A stretch of DNA of 64,000 nt from Aromatoleum tolulyticum. GTDB taxonomy: Bacteria; Pseudomonadota; Gammaproteobacteria; Burkholderiales; Rhodocyclaceae. Positions 10,526 to 20,421 of this stretch are shown here, piece by piece; position 1 is the stretch's first letter, and every line of letters begins with the position of its first letter. Made by a program: the position numbers and the translations under genes. The notes under the pieces were generated by a model that was not told the DNA's origin, ran no database searches, and saw only the letters and a program-made list of their open reading frames with translations. The stretch covers positions 61,575-125,574 of the forward strand of contig NZ_FTMD01000015.1 of assembly GCF_900156155.1 (NCBI RefSeq). Reading direction: 5' to 3'.

Positions 10526-11575
10526 TCATGCCTGCGCCGCGAGGATCCTCTGCGCCAGTTCGCGGATGCCGGCGGGGGTGAGATCGTCGCAGGCGAAGCT
10601 CGGGGCGTCGGGGAAGCGCGCGAAGTTGCGGTTCTGCGAGCGCCGATAGAGCGGGTCGTAATGCAGGTCGATGAACTCCCCGTACAGCGTGGGCAGGTCG
10701 TGCTGGCGGGCGAGATCCTTCCAGCGGTCGATGATCTCGTTGCTCTGCAGGCCGCGCAGGAAATCGATGCGGCTCTGCAGGTCGGGCACGTCGCGGCCGA
10801 GATAGTCGTAGTCGCGCACCAGGAACTCAATGCGCGCGTCGCGGGTCGCTTCGATCGCGACGCAGGGGCTCGCCCGCATGTGCGCGATGAGGCCTTCGGG
10901 CAGGTGGATGCGGCCGATCTTGCGGCTTTCGGCCTCGACGAAGACCGGGCGCTCGGGGTCGAAGCCGTGCAGCTTTTCGTACAGGCTGGTTTCGAAGGAC
11001 TTCTGCGTCGGTTGCGGACGGTCGGGCAGGGCGCCCAGCACCGATCCCTTGTGCGCGGCGAGATCCTCGAGATCGAGCACCTGCGCGCCGAGCGCCGCGA
11101 GTTGTTCGAGCACGCGCGTCTTGCCGCTGCCGGTTGCGCCGCAGATCACGCGCAGGTCGAAGCGCTGCGGCAGGGTTTCCAGTTCGGTGACGACCATGCG
11201 GCGCCAGTTCTTGTAGCCGCCTTCGAGCTGGCATGCGTCCCAGCCGATGAGCCGCAGCCAGGTCACGAAGGAGCCGCTGCGCTGGCCGCCGCGCCAGCAG
11301 TAGACCAGCGGGCGCCAGTCCTTGGGTTTGTCCTGGAAGCGCTCGCGCAGGTGGCGGGCGATGTTCTCGGCGACCATCGCGGCGCCGATGCGGCGCGCCG
11401 CGAAAGCCGACTGCTGCTTGTAGATCGTCCCGACGATGGCGCGCTGCTCGTTGTCCAGCACCGGGCAGCTGATCGCGCCGGGGATGTGGTCTTCCTCGAA
11501 TTCCGCGGGGCTGCGGGCGTCGATGAACTCGTCAAAGGTGTCCAGCTGTGCTACGGTCGCGATGCCTTTTTTCAT
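10526..11575 (-). CDS. selU: tRNA 2-selenouridine synthase
   Basis: This 349-residue enzyme (also called MnmH) replaces sulfur by selenium at the wobble uridine of tRNAs, using selenophosphate. It has an N-terminal rhodanese domain with the catalytic Cys93 in VYCWRGGQRS and a C-terminal P-loop domain with GATGSGKT at about 146-153, the standard order. The divergently placed selD, 56 bases away, supplies selenophosphate, so the pair is a self-contained selenium tRNA module. It ends 6 bases from the sigma-54 regulator gene, which is convergent. Confidence 0.93.
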   Translation of the reverse strand: MKKGIATVAQLDTFDEFIDARSPAEFEEDHIPGAISCPVLDNEQRAIVGTIYKQQSAFAARRIGAAMVAENIARHLRERFQDKPKDWRPLVYCWRGGQRSGSFVTWLRLIGWDACQLEGGYKNWRRMVVTELETLPQRFDLRVICGATGSGKTRVLEQLAALGAQVLDLEDLAAHKGSVLGALPDRPQPTQKSFETSLYEKLHGFDPERPVFVEAESRKIGRIHLPEGLIAHMRASPCVAIEATRDARIEFLVRDYDYLGRDVPDLQSRIDFLRGLQSNEIIDRWKDLARQHDLPTLYGEFIDLHYDPLYRRSQNRNFARFPDAPSFACDDLTPAGIRELAQRILAAQA

Positions 11576-11631
11576 GCCTTGTCGCGGCGCGCCGGTGTTT
11601 GCCGGGCGGCCGTCTTTCCCCTTCGGAATCC

Positions 11632-12672
11632 ATGGATCAGATCAAACTCACGCAATTCTCCCACGGCGGCGGATGCGGCTGCAAAATAGCGCCCGCCGTG
11701 CTGTCGAAGCTCCTCGCCCATGCGCCGGCCGGCATCGTCCCGCCCGAGCTCCTCGTCGGCACCGAAACCGCGGACGATGCGGCGGTGTACCAGCTGAACG
11801 AGCGGCAGGCCATCGTGGCGACGACCGATTTCTTCACCCCCATCGTCGACGACCCCTACGATTTCGGCCGTATCGCCGCGACCAATGCGCTGTCGGACGT
11901 GTACGCGATGGGTGGGCGTCCGATCATGGCGCTGGCTGTCGTCGGGATGCCGCTCGACAAGCTGCCGCCCGAAGTCATCGGCCGCATCCTCGAGGGCGGC
12001 GCCGCGGTGTGCCGCGACGCCGGCATCCCGATCGCCGGCGGCCATTCCATCGACGTGCTGGAGCCGATCTACGGCCTCGTCGGGCTGGGCGTCGTCGATC
12101 CGGCGCAGGTCAAGAAGAACGCCGGCGCGCAGGCGGGCGACGTGCTGATCCTGACCAAGCCGCTGGGCATCGGCATCCTCTCCGCGGGGCTCAAGAAGGG
12201 CCTGCTGGCGGATGCGGACTACGCCGAGATGCTGCGCTGGACGACGCTGCTCAACCGCGTCGGCGCACGCCTCGCGGGCATGGGCGGCGTGCATGCGGTG
12301 ACCGACGTCACCGGCTTCGGGCTGGCCGGGCACCTGCTGGAGATCTGCCGCGGTTCGAAGCTCGGCGCGACCGTGAACTTCGATGCGTTGCCGAAGATCG
12401 CCGCCGCCGAGAAGCTCGTGCGCGACGGCATCGCCACCGGGGCCTCGACGCGCAACTGGGCGAGCTACGGCGACGACGTGGCGATGGCTGCCGATGCGCC
12501 GGAGTGGCAGCGCAAGCTCATCACCGACCCGCAGACCAGCGGCGGCCTGTTGATCGCCTGCGCCGAGTCCGGCGTCGATGCGGTGCTGGCGGCGATCCGT
12601 GAGGAGCAGGGCAGCGAAGGCCACGTCATCGGACGCATGGTCGCGGGCGCAGCGGTGCTGCGCGTCGAGTGA
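11632..12672 (+). CDS. selD: selenide, water dikinase (selenophosphate synthetase)
   Basis: SelD makes selenophosphate from selenide and ATP. The 346-residue protein opens with the catalytic loop HGGGCGCKIAP, where Cys15 corresponds to the Cys/Sec residue and Lys18 to the essential lysine of the E. coli enzyme; this copy uses cysteine, so no UGA recoding is needed. The downstream TTDFFTPIVDDPYDFGRI and SDVYAMGG segments are typical AIR-synthase-fold motifs. The ATG at 11632 is preferred since homologues start just before the QFSHGGGCG region; upstream in-frame codons overlap the selU start region. A hairpin follows the stop. Confidence 0.95.
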   Translation: MDQIKLTQFSHGGGCGCKIAPAVLSKLLAHAPAGIVPPELLVGTETADDAAVYQLNERQAIVATTDFFTPIVDDPYDFGRIAATNALSDVYAMGGRPIMALAVVGMPLDKLPPEVIGRILEGGAAVCRDAGIPIAGGHSIDVLEPIYGLVGLGVVDPAQVKKNAGAQAGDVLILTKPLGIGILSAGLKKGLLADADYAEMLRWTTLLNRVGARLAGMGGVHAVTDVTGFGLAGHLLEICRGSKLGATVNFDALPKIAAAEKLVRDGIATGASTRNWASYGDDVAMAADAPEWQRKLITDPQTSGGLLIACAESGVDAVLAAIREEQGSEGHVIGRMVAGAAVLRVE

Positions 12673-12680
12673 GATCGATG

Positions 12681-12701
12681 GGGCCGGTTGTACGCCGGCC
12701 C
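12681..12701. terminator. bidirectional hairpin between selD and tesA
   Basis: GGGCCGG and CCGGCCC form a 7-bp perfect stem around a TTGTACG loop, between the selD stop (12672) and the tesA stop (12713), which face each other. There is no strong T-run, so termination strength is uncertain. Confidence 0.5.
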
Positions 12702-12712
12702 GGCAGGCTGCC

Positions 12713-13324
12713 TCAGCCCTTGAGCAGCGCCTTCAGTCCCTTCCATACCGTTTCGACGATCAAGGGCTGGGCCTCGGCGGTCGGATGGATGCCGTCGGGC
12801 TGGAACAGTTCCGGCTTGTCGGCAAAGCCGTCGAGCAGGAAGGGGACGAGGGGCACCTTTTCGGCTCGCGCGACCTCGGCGAAGGTCTGCTGGAAGCGCC
12901 GCGTGTAGGCAGGGCCGTAGTTGGGCGGCAGCTGCATGCCCACCAGCAGCACCTTCGCGCCCTTGCTGCGCGCCGCCTGGATCATCGCGCTGAGGTTTTC
13001 GCCCATCAGCGCGGGCTGCAGGCCGCGCAGGCCGTCGTTGGCGCCGAGCTCGAGGATGAGGAAATCCGGGTTGTGACGGTCGAGGGCCGCGCTCAGGCGC
13101 GTGCGTCCTCCGGCCGTGGTTTCGCCGCTGACGGAAGCGTTTATCACGGTATGGCGGAACCCTTCGCGTGCAAGTCGCGTCTGCAGCAAGGTGGGCCAGT
13201 CTTCCTTCGGCCGCAGGCCGTAGCCGGCGGACAGGCTGTCGCCCCACACGAGTATCGTTGCCGCCTGGGCGGCGCCCGACAACAGGATCGCAAACAAGAA
13301 GGTCACGATGGATCGCAGCGGCAT
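12713..13324 (-). CDS. tesA: periplasmic GDSL acyl-CoA thioesterase I / arylesterase
   Basis: The 203-residue protein begins with a signal peptide (hydrophobic residues about 5-15, AQA cleavage at about 19-21). The mature part has the SGNH/GDSL blocks: GDSLSAGYG with Ser30, ASVSGETT with Gly, ELGANDGL with Asn, and DGIHP with the Asp/His pair. These match multifunctional thioesterase I/lysophospholipase L1 (TesA), which hydrolyses acyl esters in the periplasm. The ATG at 13324 is the only start that gives a proper signal peptide. It is divergent from ybbA, as in E. coli, and the two coding starts overlap by 17 bases. Confidence 0.9.
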   Translation of the reverse strand: MPLRSIVTFLFAILLSGAAQAATILVWGDSLSAGYGLRPKEDWPTLLQTRLAREGFRHTVINASVSGETTAGGRTRLSAALDRHNPDFLILELGANDGLRGLQPALMGENLSAMIQAARSKGAKVLLVGMQLPPNYGPAYTRRFQQTFAEVARAEKVPLVPFLLDGFADKPELFQPDGIHPTAEAQPLIVETVWKGLKALLKG

Positions 13325-14024
13325 TGAGTTCTCCGTTCCGGTGATGCAGGTCTCGGCCCTGTCGAAGAGCGTCGAGCTGGCCGACGGCCAGGGTACGCTC
13401 CGGATTCTGCAGGATGTCACGTTCAGCGTCGCGGCCGGCGAGTCGGTCGCGATCGTCGGCGCCTCCGGCTCGGGCAAATCGACCCTGCTCGGATTGCTCG
13501 CCGGCCTGGATGTTCCGAGCAGCGGCGGCGTGCATATTCTCGGCCAGGACCTGTTCGCGCTCGGCGAGGACGACCGCGCGGCGCTGCGCGGCGAGTCGAT
13601 CGGCTTCGTGTTCCAGGCCTTCCAATTGCTGCCGGCGCTGACCGCGCTCGAGAACGTCATGCTCCCGCTGGAACTCGCCGGCGCCCGCGATGCGGCGGCC
13701 ACGGCACGCAAGTGGCTCGAGCGCGTAGGCCTCGGCAGCCGCCTGCGCCATTATCCCAAGCATCTTTCCGGCGGCGAACAGCAGCGCGTCGCGCTGGCGC
13801 GCGCCTTCGCACCCGATCCGCGCCTGCTCCTCGCCGACGAGCCCACCGGCAACCTCGACGCGGTGACCGGCGAAGCGGTGATCGAGCTGATGTTCGCCCT
13901 GAACCGGGAGTCCGGCACGACGCTGATTCTCGTCACGCATGACGAGTCGCTTGCCGCGCGCTGCGACCGCGTGCTGCACATGCAGGCGGGGCGCCTATCC
14001 GAACCGGCGCTGCGGCCCGTCTGA
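13308..14024 (+). CDS. ybbA: LolD/YbbA-type ABC transporter ATP-binding protein
   Basis: This 238-residue ATPase has Walker [10 protein letters not shown] at about 56-64, Q-loop [10 protein letters not shown], signature LSGGEQQR, Walker [13 protein letters not shown] and H-loop LVTHD. The FQxFxLLP and DEPTGNLD forms are characteristic of the MacB/LolD/YbbA class that drives FtsX-type mechanotransmission permeases. The usual permease partner (YbbP) is not adjacent here; hpnE follows on the other strand. The ATG at 13308 is chosen because AAGAAGG lies 5 bases upstream; this places its start inside the tesA start region. An ATG at 13344 lacks a visible ribosome site. Confidence 0.88.
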   Translation: MDRSGIEFSVPVMQVSALSKSVELADGQGTLRILQDVTFSVAAGESVAIVGASGSGKSTLLGLLAGLDVPSSGGVHILGQDLFALGEDDRAALRGESIGFVFQAFQLLPALTALENVMLPLELAGARDAAATARKWLERVGLGSRLRHYPKHLSGGEQQRVALARAFAPDPRLLLADEPTGNLDAVTGEAVIELMFALNRESGTTLILVTHDESLAARCDRVLHMQAGRLSEPALRPV

Positions 14025-14034
14025 AGAGGCGCGT

Positions 14035-15345
14035 TCAGACCGCAGTGCTGGCGATGCGGCGCAGCACGCGCGACGCCGCATTGATTCCCGAGCGCACGGC
14101 CGATTCGAGCGTCGCGGGGTAGTCCGAATCGAGGTAGTCGCCGGCGAGCCACAGCCCCGGCACGGGCGTCTGCGCGCCCGGCCGCGAGACGCCGGGACGG
14201 CAGGCGAAGGTCGCGCGTCTTTCGGTGATCACCTGCGACCACTCGAGCGGCGGCAGGCGCTGGTCGAGTTCCTGCTCGAGCTGTGCATGCACGGCCAGCA
14301 GCAGGTCTTCGCGGGACAAGGCGTCGTGCGGCCCGTGCGCGCTGATGACGCAGGCGACGAGGCCATGCGGCCCGCCGAGCTGACCGCGGTCGAAGGCCCA
14401 CTGGGCCGGCCCGCGCGCGAGGCCGATCATCGGATAGGGCAGGCGGACCGTGGGCCCGAGCGCGAGGTAGACGGTCGTGATCGGTTCGCTCGGCAGCGCG
14501 GCGATCATGGCCGACAGGCGCTCGCAGTTGCCGACGGAATTCAGCAGGGCGGTGGCGTGGTGGGGTGCCGTCGCGAGCACCACCTGCGCATAGACCTGCC
14601 GCTGCGCGGGGTCGCCTTCCAGCCGGAATCCGCCATGCACCTGATGGATCGCTTCGACCGGCGTTCCGGTGCGCAGCCTGCCGCGCCGCACGGCGAGGTA
14701 GCGCGCTGCCGGCACGGGGAAGAGTTCGGACAGGTCGACGCGCGGGATCAGCAGCTCGCTCGCCGCTGCGCCGGCGCCAAGGCTGTCGCGCAGCACGTTC
14801 GCGAACACCTGCGCGGAGGCCTCGGCCAGCGGCGTGTTCAGTGCGGCGACGCACAGCGGTTCCCACACCAGCTGCACGAGGCGTTGCGGCTGACGCAGCT
14901 CGTGCAGCAGTGCCGCCACGCTCTGCCCGGAGTCGACGCGGAAGCGCCGTTTCTTCAGCGCCCGCATCAGGCGCAGCATCGCGAACCGGTCACTCCAGCC
15001 CAGGCCCTTGGCGCTCAGCAGGCCGAGCGCCAGGTGCAGCGGAGCGGGCAGGCGGGCGGCCTGCAGGTGCAGCTGCCCCGGGGTGTGCAGGGTGAGCGGC
15101 AGGTGGGCGAGCTCCTTGGGCGAGCCGCCGGTCACGCGCAGCAGGCGCAGCAGTTCGCCGTAGGCGCCGAGCAGGATGTGCTGGCCGTTATCGATCCGCC
15201 AGCCGTCCTTCACCACCGCGCGCGCACGTCCGCCGAGCGTGTGCGAGCGCTCGAACACGGTCACCTGCACGCCGCGCCGGGCGAGTTCGACCGCGCACGC
15301 CAGGCCGGCGTAGCCGGCGCCGATGACCGCGACCGGGTGGTTCAT
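14035..15345 (-). CDS. hpnE: hydroxysqualene dehydroxylase (squalene-associated FAD-dependent desaturase)
   Basis: HpnE reduces hydroxysqualene to squalene in the bacterial three-enzyme route from farnesyl diphosphate. The 436-residue protein starts with the FAD dinucleotide fold [20 protein letters not shown], continues with [16 protein letters not shown] (residues about 28-43) and ends with [21 protein letters not shown], the C-terminal FAD-binding motif of the amine-oxidase/phytoene-desaturase superfamily. It lies last in a minus-strand hpnC-hpnD-hpnE run, 19 bases after hpnD. The product feeds hopanoid synthesis; no squalene-hopene cyclase is in the window. Confidence 0.92.
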   Translation of the reverse strand: MNHPVAVIGAGYAGLACAVELARRGVQVTVFERSHTLGGRARAVVKDGWRIDNGQHILLGAYGELLRLLRVTGGSPKELAHLPLTLHTPGQLHLQAARLPAPLHLALGLLSAKGLGWSDRFAMLRLMRALKKRRFRVDSGQSVAALLHELRQPQRLVQLVWEPLCVAALNTPLAEASAQVFANVLRDSLGAGAAASELLIPRVDLSELFPVPAARYLAVRRGRLRTGTPVEAIHQVHGGFRLEGDPAQRQVYAQVVLATAPHHATALLNSVGNCERLSAMIAALPSEPITTVYLALGPTVRLPYPMIGLARGPAQWAFDRGQLGGPHGLVACVISAHGPHDALSREDLLLAVHAQLEQELDQRLPPLEWSQVITERRATFACRPGVSRPGAQTPVPGLWLAGDYLDSDYPATLESAVRSGINAASRVLRRIASTAV

Positions 15346-15364
15346 CGCCGGGCCCGCCGCGTCG

Positions 15365-16198
15365 TCACGCGCGCACCCAGGTCTTGCCGGCGATCCACAG
15401 CTTGCGCACCGGCGTCAGCGACGTGCGGCGGTCGAGCACGAGGAAACCGTCGCTGGCGATCTCGCGCAGCAGCGTGCGGTAGATCGCCGCCATCACCAGG
15501 CCGGGGCGCTGGCTCTTGCGGTCTGCCGCGGGGAGCTGGGCGAGCGCCTGGTCGTAGAACTTTTCGGCGCGTTCGGCCTGGAAGGCCATCAGCGCGCGGA
15601 AGTTGTCGTCGTGGCGGCCTTCCATGATCTGGCTCGCCGGGACCTTGAAGCGCTGCAGATCCTCGATCGGCAGGTAGATGCGGCCGCGGCGCGCATCCTC
15701 GCCGACATCGCGGATGATGTTGGTGAGCTGAAACGCCATGCCGAGGTCGTGCGCGTACTTCAGCGTCTGGCGCTCGCGGTAGCCGAAGATCTCGGCGGCA
15801 AGCAGGCCGACGACGCTGGCGACGCGGTAGCAGTAAAGCTGCAGGCCCTTGAAGTCGAGATAGCGGCTCTGCGTGAGGTCCATCTCCATGCCGTCGATGA
15901 TCTCGAGCAGCTGTTCGCGCGGCAGGTTGAAGCGCGCGCTGACGTCCTTCAGCGCGAATCCCACCGGATGGCTGGGGGAGCCCGCATACGCCCGCGACAC
16001 CTCCTTGCGCCACCAGTCGAGCTTGGTCTGCGCGACCTGCACGTCGTGGCAGTCGTCGACGACGTCATCCACCTCGCGGCAGAACGCATACAGGGCCGTG
16101 ATGGCCTGGCGGCGCTCCGGCGGCAGGAACATGAAGCTGTAGTAGAAGCTGGAGCCGCTCTTCGCGGCCTTGTCGTGACAATAATCGTGCGGATTCAT
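15365..16198 (-). CDS. hpnD: presqualene diphosphate synthase
   Basis: HpnD condenses two farnesyl diphosphates to presqualene diphosphate. The 277-residue protein has both aspartate-rich metal sites of the squalene/phytoene synthase fold: FCREVDDVVDDCHD near residues 38-51 and LTNIIRDVGEDARRGRIYLP near 157-176. The ATG at 16198 overlaps the hpnC stop by four bases (ATGA), so the pair is translationally coupled. Order and orthology with HpnC are judged from sequence style: this copy begins with the HpnD-like CHDKAAKSGSSFYYSF segment. Confidence 0.92.
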   Translation of the reverse strand: MNPHDYCHDKAAKSGSSFYYSFMFLPPERRQAITALYAFCREVDDVVDDCHDVQVAQTKLDWWRKEVSRAYAGSPSHPVGFALKDVSARFNLPREQLLEIIDGMEMDLTQSRYLDFKGLQLYCYRVASVVGLLAAEIFGYRERQTLKYAHDLGMAFQLTNIIRDVGEDARRGRIYLPIEDLQRFKVPASQIMEGRHDDNFRALMAFQAERAEKFYDQALAQLPAADRKSQRPGLVMAAIYRTLLREIASDGFLVLDRRTSLTPVRKLWIAGKTWVRA

Positions 16199-17028
16199 CT
16201 GTTTCTCGGGTAATGCACGGACCGCCATGCCAGGCGCGGCCAGTCGCTGCGGGTGAGGGTGGGCCGGCGGCGGAACACGTCGTAGCCGACCGTCTCGATG
16301 CGTTCGAGGATGCGCAGGCCGCCCAGCACCATCAGGCGCAGCTCCCAGCCGATGCGTCCCGGCAGTTGCCGTGCGAGCGGTGCCCCTTCGAGCATCATCG
16401 CGCGCGCACGTTGCACTTCGAAGTCCATCAGGGCGCACCACGCAGCGTCGCAGCGCCCGCTGTCGATGTGCGCTTCGTCGACGCCGAAGCGCGCCATGTC
16501 GGCCTGCGGCAGGTAGATGCGCCGTTTGCGCCAGTCGATCGCGACGTCCTGCCAGAAGTTGATGAGCTGCAGGCTCGTGCAGATCAGGTCGGAACGTCGC
16601 AGGTTGTCCGGCGCCGCGGCGTCGTAGAGGTGCAGCAGCAGGCGGCCGACGGGACTCGCCGAGCGGCGGCAGTAATCGAGCAGTTCGGCGAAATCGGCAT
16701 AGCGCGTCTTGCCGACATCCTGGCTGAAGGCGTCGAGCAGGTCGCGGAAGTACTGCAGCGGCAGCTTGTGGTCACGAACGTTCGCCGCGAGGCGGGTGAA
16801 GATCGGCGCGAGCGAGGCATCGCGCGGAGGCTGGCCGGCGCCGATCGCATTCAGTTCGATGCGGTAGTCGTTGAGCCGTGCGAGGCGCGCGACGGGCGCC
16901 ATGTCGCCCTCGTCGGCGACGTCGTCGGCACTGCGCGCGAACGCGTAGATCGCCTCCACTGGCTCGCGCAGGCGGGCCGGAAGCAGGAGCGATGCGACAG
17001 GAAAGTTTTCGTAGTGGTCGACGGGCAT
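16195..17028 (-). CDS. hpnC: hydroxysqualene synthase
   Basis: HpnC converts presqualene diphosphate to hydroxysqualene. The 277-residue protein begins VDHYENFPVASLLLP, a hallmark of HpnC, and carries the metal sites FARSADDVADEGD (about 30-42) and LINFWQDVAIDWRKRRIYLP (about 156-175). It is the first gene of the hpnCDE unit, which together makes squalene. The region upstream of its ATG (17029-17127) is short and separates it from the diguanylate cyclase gene on the same strand. Confidence 0.92.
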   Translation of the reverse strand: MPVDHYENFPVASLLLPARLREPVEAIYAFARSADDVADEGDMAPVARLARLNDYRIELNAIGAGQPPRDASLAPIFTRLAANVRDHKLPLQYFRDLLDAFSQDVGKTRYADFAELLDYCRRSASPVGRLLLHLYDAAAPDNLRRSDLICTSLQLINFWQDVAIDWRKRRIYLPQADMARFGVDEAHIDSGRCDAAWCALMDFEVQRARAMMLEGAPLARQLPGRIGWELRLMVLGGLRILERIETVGYDVFRRRPTLTRSDWPRLAWRSVHYPRNR

Positions 17029-17127
17029 GATCGGGGCGCCGCGAGTATACGCGAAGCCGCGCGCGCTGCCGCATGGCGCGCCGGGGCAATCGCACGAGCC
17101 ACAGGGAAGTCGCGCCCTCTGGCGGGG

Positions 17128-18492
17128 TCAGTCCGCTTTCTCGTTGTCCGGCCCTTCGAGCGCGGTTGAGTCGCCGCGCTCCGGTTCCAGCGGATACCGC
17201 ACGACGCGGTTGCGGCCGTTGCGCTTGGCCTCGTAGCACGCGGCGTCGGCCGTGATCAGGATCTCCGAAGGGTCGGTGTGCGTGCCGTCGATATAGGCCA
17301 TGCCGATGCTGGCGCCGATCGAGAAGATGCGTCCCTGCCACTCGAAGTCGAACGAGGAGATGCTGTCGCGCAGTTCTTCGGCGATGGTCATCGCGTCGGA
17401 CGGGCTGCAGCCGCGCAGGATCAACGCGAATTCGTCGCCGCCGATACGGCAGATGATGTCCTGATCGCGCAAACGCTGCTGGATCAGGAGCGCGATGCGC
17501 ATCAGCAGGTCGTCGCCGGCAGCGTGGCCGCAGGTGTCGTTCACGATCTTGAAGCGGTCGAGATCGATGAAGCACAGCGCCCCGTGATCGCCCGCCCGGC
17601 GGGATGCCACGACGCATTCTTCGAGCTTCTGCTCGAACACGCGGCGGTTCGGCAGGCCGGTCAGCGGATCGTGCTGCGCCTGATACGCCAGCAGCGCGGT
17701 GGCATCGTCGATGCGCGACTGCAGGGTGCGATGGTTTTCGGAGATCGCCCGCGCCATCGTGTTGAAGCCGCGTTCCAGGGCAGACAGCTCCTGGCTGGTG
17801 GCATGTTCGGGGATCTCGACATCGAGCGCTCCGCCAGCCATCTGTCCGACCCCGCGGACCAGGCGTGCGACCGGACGCGAAACGGATCGCGCCAGTCGGA
17901 CCGCAATCACCGCGGTGAGCAGCAGGCCGACGGCGAGGATCCCGAAGGACGACCAGATGATCAGCGATTTTTCCCGCGACGACGGCCGGGTGTCGAGCTC
18001 CACGTGAACCCAGCCGATTGTGCGCATCCCCTGCTGCGTGGCGCCGGCTTGCCAGCCGTCGACGAGTTCGTCGTCGATGTTGATGCCGCCCGACTTGATC
18101 GGCGCGACCACGGCGAGCATTTCCGGGGCCGTGTGCGGAATCGCGCCATCCTGGACGCGGCGCAGCATCTCGGGCTCCAATACGCTGATTCGCCCCCTGC
18201 TGGCGAGCAAGGTGCCCCGGTCGTCATACACGGCGGCGGCGCTTACTTCCCGCTGCGCCGTCGCCGCCTGCAGCAGGGATTGCAGCGTGGCGCGATTGCC
18301 GGAAATGACGCCGTATTCGGCCGCGGGGGCAAGGAAGCTGACGATCGCGTTGCCGCGCTCGTGCAGCGTCCGGTCCAGGGTCTGTGCGCCGCGATACAGC
18401 ACCAGCGCCGTCACCAGCGTGGCGAGCAGCGCCGCCGGCAGCAGCGCCACCAGCAGCAGACGGTTATGCAGGGAAAGGCGGCTCGGGTTCAA
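17128..18492 (-). CDS. HAMP-GGDEF diguanylate cyclase
   Basis: The 454-residue membrane protein has a first helix at about 10-30, a periplasmic sensor of about 140 residues, a second helix near 174-195, a HAMP-like linker and a GGDEF domain. The active site reads RIGGDEF, preceded five residues earlier by the I-site RDQD, so it should make cyclic di-GMP and be product-inhibited. The start is TTG at 18492: AGGAGG sits 5 bases upstream and the TTG overlaps the stop of the preceding gene as TTGA. That coupling links the cyclase to the periplasmic binding protein made just before it, which may deliver the signal to the sensor domain. Confidence 0.88.
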   Translation of the reverse strand: MNPSRLSLHNRLLLVALLPAALLATLVTALVLYRGAQTLDRTLHERGNAIVSFLAPAAEYGVISGNRATLQSLLQAATAQREVSAAAVYDDRGTLLASRGRISVLEPEMLRRVQDGAIPHTAPEMLAVVAPIKSGGINIDDELVDGWQAGATQQGMRTIGWVHVELDTRPSSREKSLIIWSSFGILAVGLLLTAVIAVRLARSVSRPVARLVRGVGQMAGGALDVEIPEHATSQELSALERGFNTMARAISENHRTLQSRIDDATALLAYQAQHDPLTGLPNRRVFEQKLEECVVASRRAGDHGALCFIDLDRFKIVNDTCGHAAGDDLLMRIALLIQQRLRDQDIICRIGGDEFALILRGCSPSDAMTIAEELRDSISSFDFEWQGRIFSIGASIGMAYIDGTHTDPSEILITADAACYEAKRNGRNRVVRYPLEPERGDSTALEGPDNEKAD

Positions 18493-19421
18493 TGCGGCCT
18501 CCTCTTTTCGATCGCCTCGAGGAGGGCCGATTCGTCCGGAACCGGGTACTGCAGCGAACGCGCGACGTGGCGATTGACCCCGACACTGAAATACCTGGGC
18601 GCCTCCGTCACCGGCAGGTCGATGTGTCCTGCACCCTGTTGCGCGACGAGCCATTCGCCCGCCTGGCGAGCTGCATCTTCCGGCGCCGTGTAGACCGAGG
18701 CGATCGCTCCGGCCGTCACGTAAGCTTGCGAATAGCCGAACAGCGGTTTGCGGTAGCGGTAGGTGGTGAGCAGGATCGGGCGTGCCGTGCCGGAGCTGTA
18801 CGCGATGGGGTCGGGTACCGCGAGAATCGCGTCCGAACCTTCCAGCAGGCGTTCGAGCGCAGGCAACAGGGCGTCGGTGTCCTCGATGGTCTCGAAGCTC
18901 ATCGTCAGCCCATGGCGGGCGCCGGCCTCGGCAAGTGCGCTGCGCATCGGAGCGGACTGGGGGCCGAGCAGCACGCCCACGCGTGTCGTCTTCGGGTTGG
19001 TTGCGCGGATCAGGCGCATGTGCCGGCCAAGGGGCTGGTCGAGCACGAAACCGCCGAGCTTTGCGCGCGGATGGCGTTGCTGCAGCGCCCGCAGGTTGGG
19101 CGTCGAAATCAGTGCCACCAGAATGGGGGCCGTGCTGCGCTCGGCGATTGCGTCGGCCGCTTCCGTGCCCACCGCGATCACGACGTCGGCGCGTTTGAGG
19201 GCCGCCTCGTTGATCGCTTCACCGGTGCTGCCGGCATCGTTCAGACGGACGGAAGCCGAGGACGACACTTCCCGGCCCAGAGCGGTCGCGAAGGCCGTCT
19301 GCGCATCGCTCCGCTTCGACAGGACCACCGCCGCTTCGAGGGCGAACGCCGACGGGGCCAGCAGCGCCAGCACCCACAGGGCAAGGACGAGTCGCGCGAA
19401 GCGGTTCAGCATGTCATCCAT
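18489..19421 (-). CDS. periplasmic ABC-type substrate-binding protein (ABC_sub_bind family)
   Basis: This 310-residue protein has a signal peptide (hydrophobic residues about 11-24, cleavage after AFA) and a two-lobed binding-protein pattern of the PF04392-like group: ALKRADVVIAVGTEAADAIA, ILVALISTPN, VGVLLGPQSAPMR, LLTTYRYRKPLFGYSQAYV. No permease or ATPase gene accompanies it; instead a diguanylate cyclase gene overlaps its end by four bases. I infer a ligand-sensing role (binding protein plus cyclase) rather than uptake. An in-frame ATG at 19412 is an alternative start. Confidence 0.75.
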   Translation of the reverse strand: MDDMLNRFARLVLALWVLALLAPSAFALEAAVVLSKRSDAQTAFATALGREVSSSASVRLNDAGSTGEAINEAALKRADVVIAVGTEAADAIAERSTAPILVALISTPNLRALQQRHPRAKLGGFVLDQPLGRHMRLIRATNPKTTRVGVLLGPQSAPMRSALAEAGARHGLTMSFETIEDTDALLPALERLLEGSDAILAVPDPIAYSSGTARPILLTTYRYRKPLFGYSQAYVTAGAIASVYTAPEDAARQAGEWLVAQQGAGHIDLPVTEAPRYFSVGVNRHVARSLQYPVPDESALLEAIEKRRPH

Positions 19422-19743
19422 GGCCTGCGACCAGCGTCGCGGAGGAACAGGGCAGCGTATGCTTGCAACAGGGCTCGCGTCGGAGCGGGCGTGCTCGTCG
19501 CCGTTGCGGAGGCTGCGCGCGAGGGGGGCACGGCCCGGGTGATCTTCATCCGCGTCATGCGCGCCGGATACACTGTGCTATTCAAATCGTGCAGCTTTCC
19601 ATTTATGCCGGGTCGAGTCAATCCCGGATGTGCCCATCATAAGCTGCATGGATTTGCATCGCGGCCGTGCGTCATGTCTTTTTCCGGGGATGTCGTGCGG
19701 TCGATGCTTCGGGGGACCACGCGCCGGGCGGGAGGCGGCCGCA
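19422..19743. other. divergent intergenic region
   Basis: About 320 bases between the binding-protein gene (minus) and the ABC ATPase gene (plus). It presumably holds both promoters, but I see no confident -35/-10 pair and no gene. A ribosome site GGGAGG lies at its right end, eight bases before the ATPase ATG. Confidence 0.3.
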
Positions 19744-20417
<674 letters not shown>

Positions 20418-20421
<4 letters not shown>

